From positions 1 to 44,570 of the forward strand of contig SEDB01000012.1 in assembly GCA_004210715.1 (NCBI GenBank): DNA of 44,570 bases, written 5' to 3'. Source of the DNA: Pedobacter sp. (GTDB lineage: Bacteria; Bacteroidota; Bacteroidia; Sphingobacteriales; Sphingobacteriaceae). The position numbers were made by a program, and so were the translations under genes. The notes beneath the pieces were generated by a model, which did not search any database, was not told the DNA's origin, and saw nothing but the letters and a program-made list of their open reading frames with translations. Below are positions 42,422 to 44,570 of this stretch, piece by piece; position 1 is the stretch's first letter; every line of letters begins with the position of its first letter.

Positions 42422-42901
42422 ATGAGATTCAGAACCCTTCTTTTAGCATTAGTAATTTTCATTTCTGTTCAGGTAAATGCTCAACAGCCAACAATATTAC
42501 CTCAATTCACATTTTTTGAATTAGATGGCAAAGCCTTTTCAAACAAGAACCTGGTGCCAGGAAAAAAGAATCTGTTTATGCTTTTCGATGTTACGTGTGA
42601 ACATTGTCAAAGGGAAACCAAATTGCTTAATACTAACTACGCAAAATTTAAAGATGTAAATATTTATATGATCACTTTGGATCAGGCTTACATCATTCCA
42701 CAGTTTTTTAATAATTACGCAAAAGGACTAAATACCAAACCAAATGTGACTGTTTTGCAAGATAAAAATCAACTTTTTATTCCAGCTTTTCTGCCTAAAA
42801 TGTACCCTGCAATGTATTTGTATTCTCCAGCAGGAAAACTTTTGGTGTACAATGCAGGGGATGGAGGAGTTAAAAAATTAATGCAAGCAATTGGTAAATA
42901 A
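42422..42901 (+). CDS. Exported thioredoxin-like protein
   Basis: 159 residues. A signal peptide (1-20, ending VNAQ) precedes a thioredoxin/TlpA-like fold: LPQFTFFELDGKAFSNKNL, the strand KNLFMLFDVTCEHC with active-site Cys59-Glu-His-Cys62, then INIYMITLDQ-like strand, and a cis-proline region KMYPAMYLYSPAGKLLVY. The redox motif CEHC is acidic/histidine like TlpA-family reductants. It would work in the periplasm. It stands alone and is convergent with the Nramp gene (stop-to-stop gap of one base). Confidence 0.82.
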   Translation: MRFRTLLLALVIFISVQVNAQQPTILPQFTFFELDGKAFSNKNLVPGKKNLFMLFDVTCEHCQRETKLLNTNYAKFKDVNIYMITLDQAYIIPQFFNNYAKGLNTKPNVTVLQDKNQLFIPAFLPKMYPAMYLYSPAGKLLVYNAGDGGVKKLMQAIGK

Positions 42902-42902
42902 G

Positions 42903-44570
42903 TTATCGGATAATTAAAACTGGTATGCTTACCTTGTGCCTAACGGAATCAACTGTTGTTCCGAAAATAAGGTCTTTTAATCCTTTATGACCATGTGCGC
43001 CCATAACTAAAAGCTCTAGCTCATTTTTGTTACTAATATCTGCTATTTCTTTTGCGGTGCTTCCAAAACCAATAAAGGGTGTAGAATCGTAACCCAGATC
43101 TTCCAGATTGGCTTTATATTTATCTAAATTCTCTCTATCGCTTTGTGTTTCATGGTCGAAGACATCTTTGCCATGGTAACGGGCAGCAGCTGTTTCCACT
43201 ACGTGAATCAAGAAGTAATGAGCGTCTTTTCCGCCTTGAATCAGGGCATGACGAATCGTATTGCGATCATTTTTTGAAAAATCGACGGCAATACCAATTC
43301 TCGAATAACTGATTTTATCTATTTTACCAATATCCAGTGCGTCGCCATGAGGAACCATTTGTCTGCTGCGATTCTTCTTCTCAATCATTGGATGAAAGAA
43401 AACATAAAGCAACAGAAATACAATAAATATTAACGCAGGTACAACGATTACATATATCCACCAGTTATTGGCTTCTTTTGCCCAACCACTTATTTCTTCA
43501 ATAACTAACTTTACGTTTAATGCGACAATTGCAAATGCACTTGCCCAAGCCAAAACCTTTACCCAGGTTTTAATGGCAAAATCTTTCATTAATTTTTTGT
43601 CAGAATTGAAATGTATCAGTGGAATTACCGCAAATCCCAATTGCAAACTTAAAACCACCTGACTTAAAACCAATAATCCTCCCAGTGCATCATCTCCATA
43701 ATGAAGAATCGTGAAGAACGCTGGAACAATTGCCAATAGCCTGGTGATTAATCGGCGTAGCCACGGTTGTATTCTTAAATTGATGTGGCCTTCCATTATA
43801 ATCTGACCAGCTAAGGTTCCGGTAACCGTAGAACTTTGTCCGGCTGCAATTAATGCAATAGCAAATAGGGCAGGAGCAACATCGCCGAAAATATTGGAAA
43901 GTAATTTGTGCGCATCCTGAATCTCAGCAACTTCATGGAGTCCATTTTTATAAAATGCCGCTGCAGCTAAGATTAAAATGGCTGCATTTACAAAAAAAGC
44001 AAGATTAAGCGCAACGGTGGTGTCGATGAGATTGAACTTTAATGCCTCTTTTATTCCTTTGTTTGTACGTTCTATCTTTCTGGTTTGAACCAAGGAAGAA
44101 TGGAGATAAAGGTTGTGTGGCATTACTGTAGCGCCAATAATTCCTATTGCAATGTATAAAGCATCTCCACCTAAAACTGAGGGTTCAAAGCCTTTTACAA
44201 CTTCTTTTAATGATGGCTCAACAATGAACATTTCAACCAGAAAAGATATTCCAACAATGAAAACCATCGAAACAATAAATCCTTCCATCGCTCTCATACC
44301 CTTATTAAGGAGAAAAAGAAGCAAAATCGTATCAAAAATGGTAATCGAAATTCCCCAAATTAATGGTAATCCAAAAAGTAACTGCAAACCGATTGCCATT
44401 CCAATAATCTCTGCTAAATCACAGGCGATAATGGCTGTTTGCGCTAATCCAAACAATGGGATGTTTGCCCAGCGAGGATAGGCATGTTTAGATGCTTGGG
44501 CAAGATCGAGCCCCCTTACGATTCCCAATCTTGCACTCAATGATTGAAGCAATAAAGCAATCAAATTTGA
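42903..44570 (-). CDS. mntH: Nramp-family metal transporter fused to a C-terminal UspA domain (N-terminus beyond window)
   Basis: At least 555 codons, open to the window edge; the first visible residues SNLIALLLQSLSARLGIVRG match the region after membrane helix 2 of MntH, so the start and the DPGN motif of helix 1 lie outside. Transport-domain hallmarks are the GATVMPHNLYLHSSLVQTR stretch (helix 6) and ALIAAGQSSTVTGTLAGQII (helices 8-9). After the last helix comes a linker, then a UspA-type domain (about the last 140 residues: SRIGIAVDFSKNDRNTIRHA; LLVMGAHGHKGLKDLIFGTT; SIPVLIIR) with the nucleotide-binding G-x-x-G-H-x-G pattern. It imports Mn(II)/Fe(II); the fused domain may sense energy state, an inference. 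Confidence 0.93.
   Translation of the reverse strand, partial: SNLIALLLQSLSARLGIVRGLDLAQASKHAYPRWANIPLFGLAQTAIIACDLAEIIGMAIGLQLLFGLPLIWGISITIFDTILLLFLLNKGMRAMEGFIVSMVFIVGISFLVEMFIVEPSLKEVVKGFEPSVLGGDALYIAIGIIGATVMPHNLYLHSSLVQTRKIERTNKGIKEALKFNLIDTTVALNLAFFVNAAILILAAAAFYKNGLHEVAEIQDAHKLLSNIFGDVAPALFAIALIAAGQSSTVTGTLAGQIIMEGHINLRIQPWLRRLITRLLAIVPAFFTILHYGDDALGGLLVLSQVVLSLQLGFAVIPLIHFNSDKKLMKDFAIKTWVKVLAWASAFAIVALNVKLVIEEISGWAKEANNWWIYVIVVPALIFIVFLLLYVFFHPMIEKKNRSRQMVPHGDALDIGKIDKISYSRIGIAVDFSKNDRNTIRHALIQGGKDAHYFLIHVVETAAARYHGKDVFDHETQSDRENLDKYKANLEDLGYDSTPFIGFGSTAKEIADISNKNELELLVMGAHGHKGLKDLIFGTTVDSVRHKVSIPVLIIR

Noticed and set aside
44113-44481. 122-codon plus-strand frame opposite the Nramp gene
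   Set aside because: Antisense shadow of conserved transmembrane coding sequence.
1-44570. CRISPR array, prophage or integrative element
   Set aside because: No regularly spaced repeats, integrase, phage structural genes or attachment repeats were seen; the tRNA at 5916 shows no duplicated 3' end in the window.

Overview
The window looks like a chromosomal segment of a low-GC Bacteroidota, most likely a Sphingobacteriaceae member close to Pedobacter. The signs are a SusC/SusD pair, a PorP/SprF protein with a CHU_C-type C-terminal domain protein, -7 boxes of the TAnnTTTG type, near-absence of Shine-Dalgarno sequences, and many secreted or outer-membrane proteins. The genus is my inference from protein flavour; no search was run.

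Layout. 1-455: the start of an IS1182-like transposase running off the left edge, with its probable terminal repeat. 479-5572 (minus): an orphan susC-susD pair that seems to be decaying. 5884-6218 (minus): a divergent cold-shock-like gene whose frame runs into a CAT-anticodon tRNA, then a clean terminator. 6483-14304 (plus): a tight cluster of an HD + Pycsar-type transmembrane (DUF5706) protein, polyphosphate kinase PPK1, an SdiA-regulated-type lipoprotein, and a 1201-residue protein that appears to join a metallophosphoesterase, a kinase-like fold and an outer-membrane barrel. 14445-22310: a large GAF-type protein, a GIN/DUF2807 protein, a receiver-only response regulator, a TetR-aarF pair, an HD phosphohydrolase, a small TatA, and two small unknown genes. 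22563-26851: a secreted PKD protein plus PorP/SprF. 26927-32659: rpoN, mscL, a ChaN-like protein, a LiaF-like membrane protein and a LytS/LytTR two-component pair. 32794-34203: rpmH-rnpA-yidD-tsaB, in which rpmH and rnpA are fused by an apparent deletion. 34205-44570: two envelope proteins, a DUF423 protein, priA, a barrel protein, pcm, smpB, a thioredoxin-like protein, and an Nramp-UspA fusion cut by the right edge.

How the parts fit. The 6483-14304 cluster is the best candidate for an undescribed system. A membrane HD protein with a domain known from Pycsar phage-defence effectors is translationally coupled to PPK1 and followed by a predicted surface phosphoesterase/kinase-like barrel protein, but no nucleotide cyclase is present. 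The second strong observation is the rpmH-rnpA junction: L34 has lost its C-terminal part and the RNase P protein its N-terminal part. These genes are normally needed, so this is either an assembly fault or a striking natural deletion. SusC also shows what looks like an internal in-frame loss, so the possibility of small deletions in this assembly should be kept in mind.

Most remaining genes are ordinary housekeeping or envelope functions. Several convergent pairs are packed stop-to-stop.
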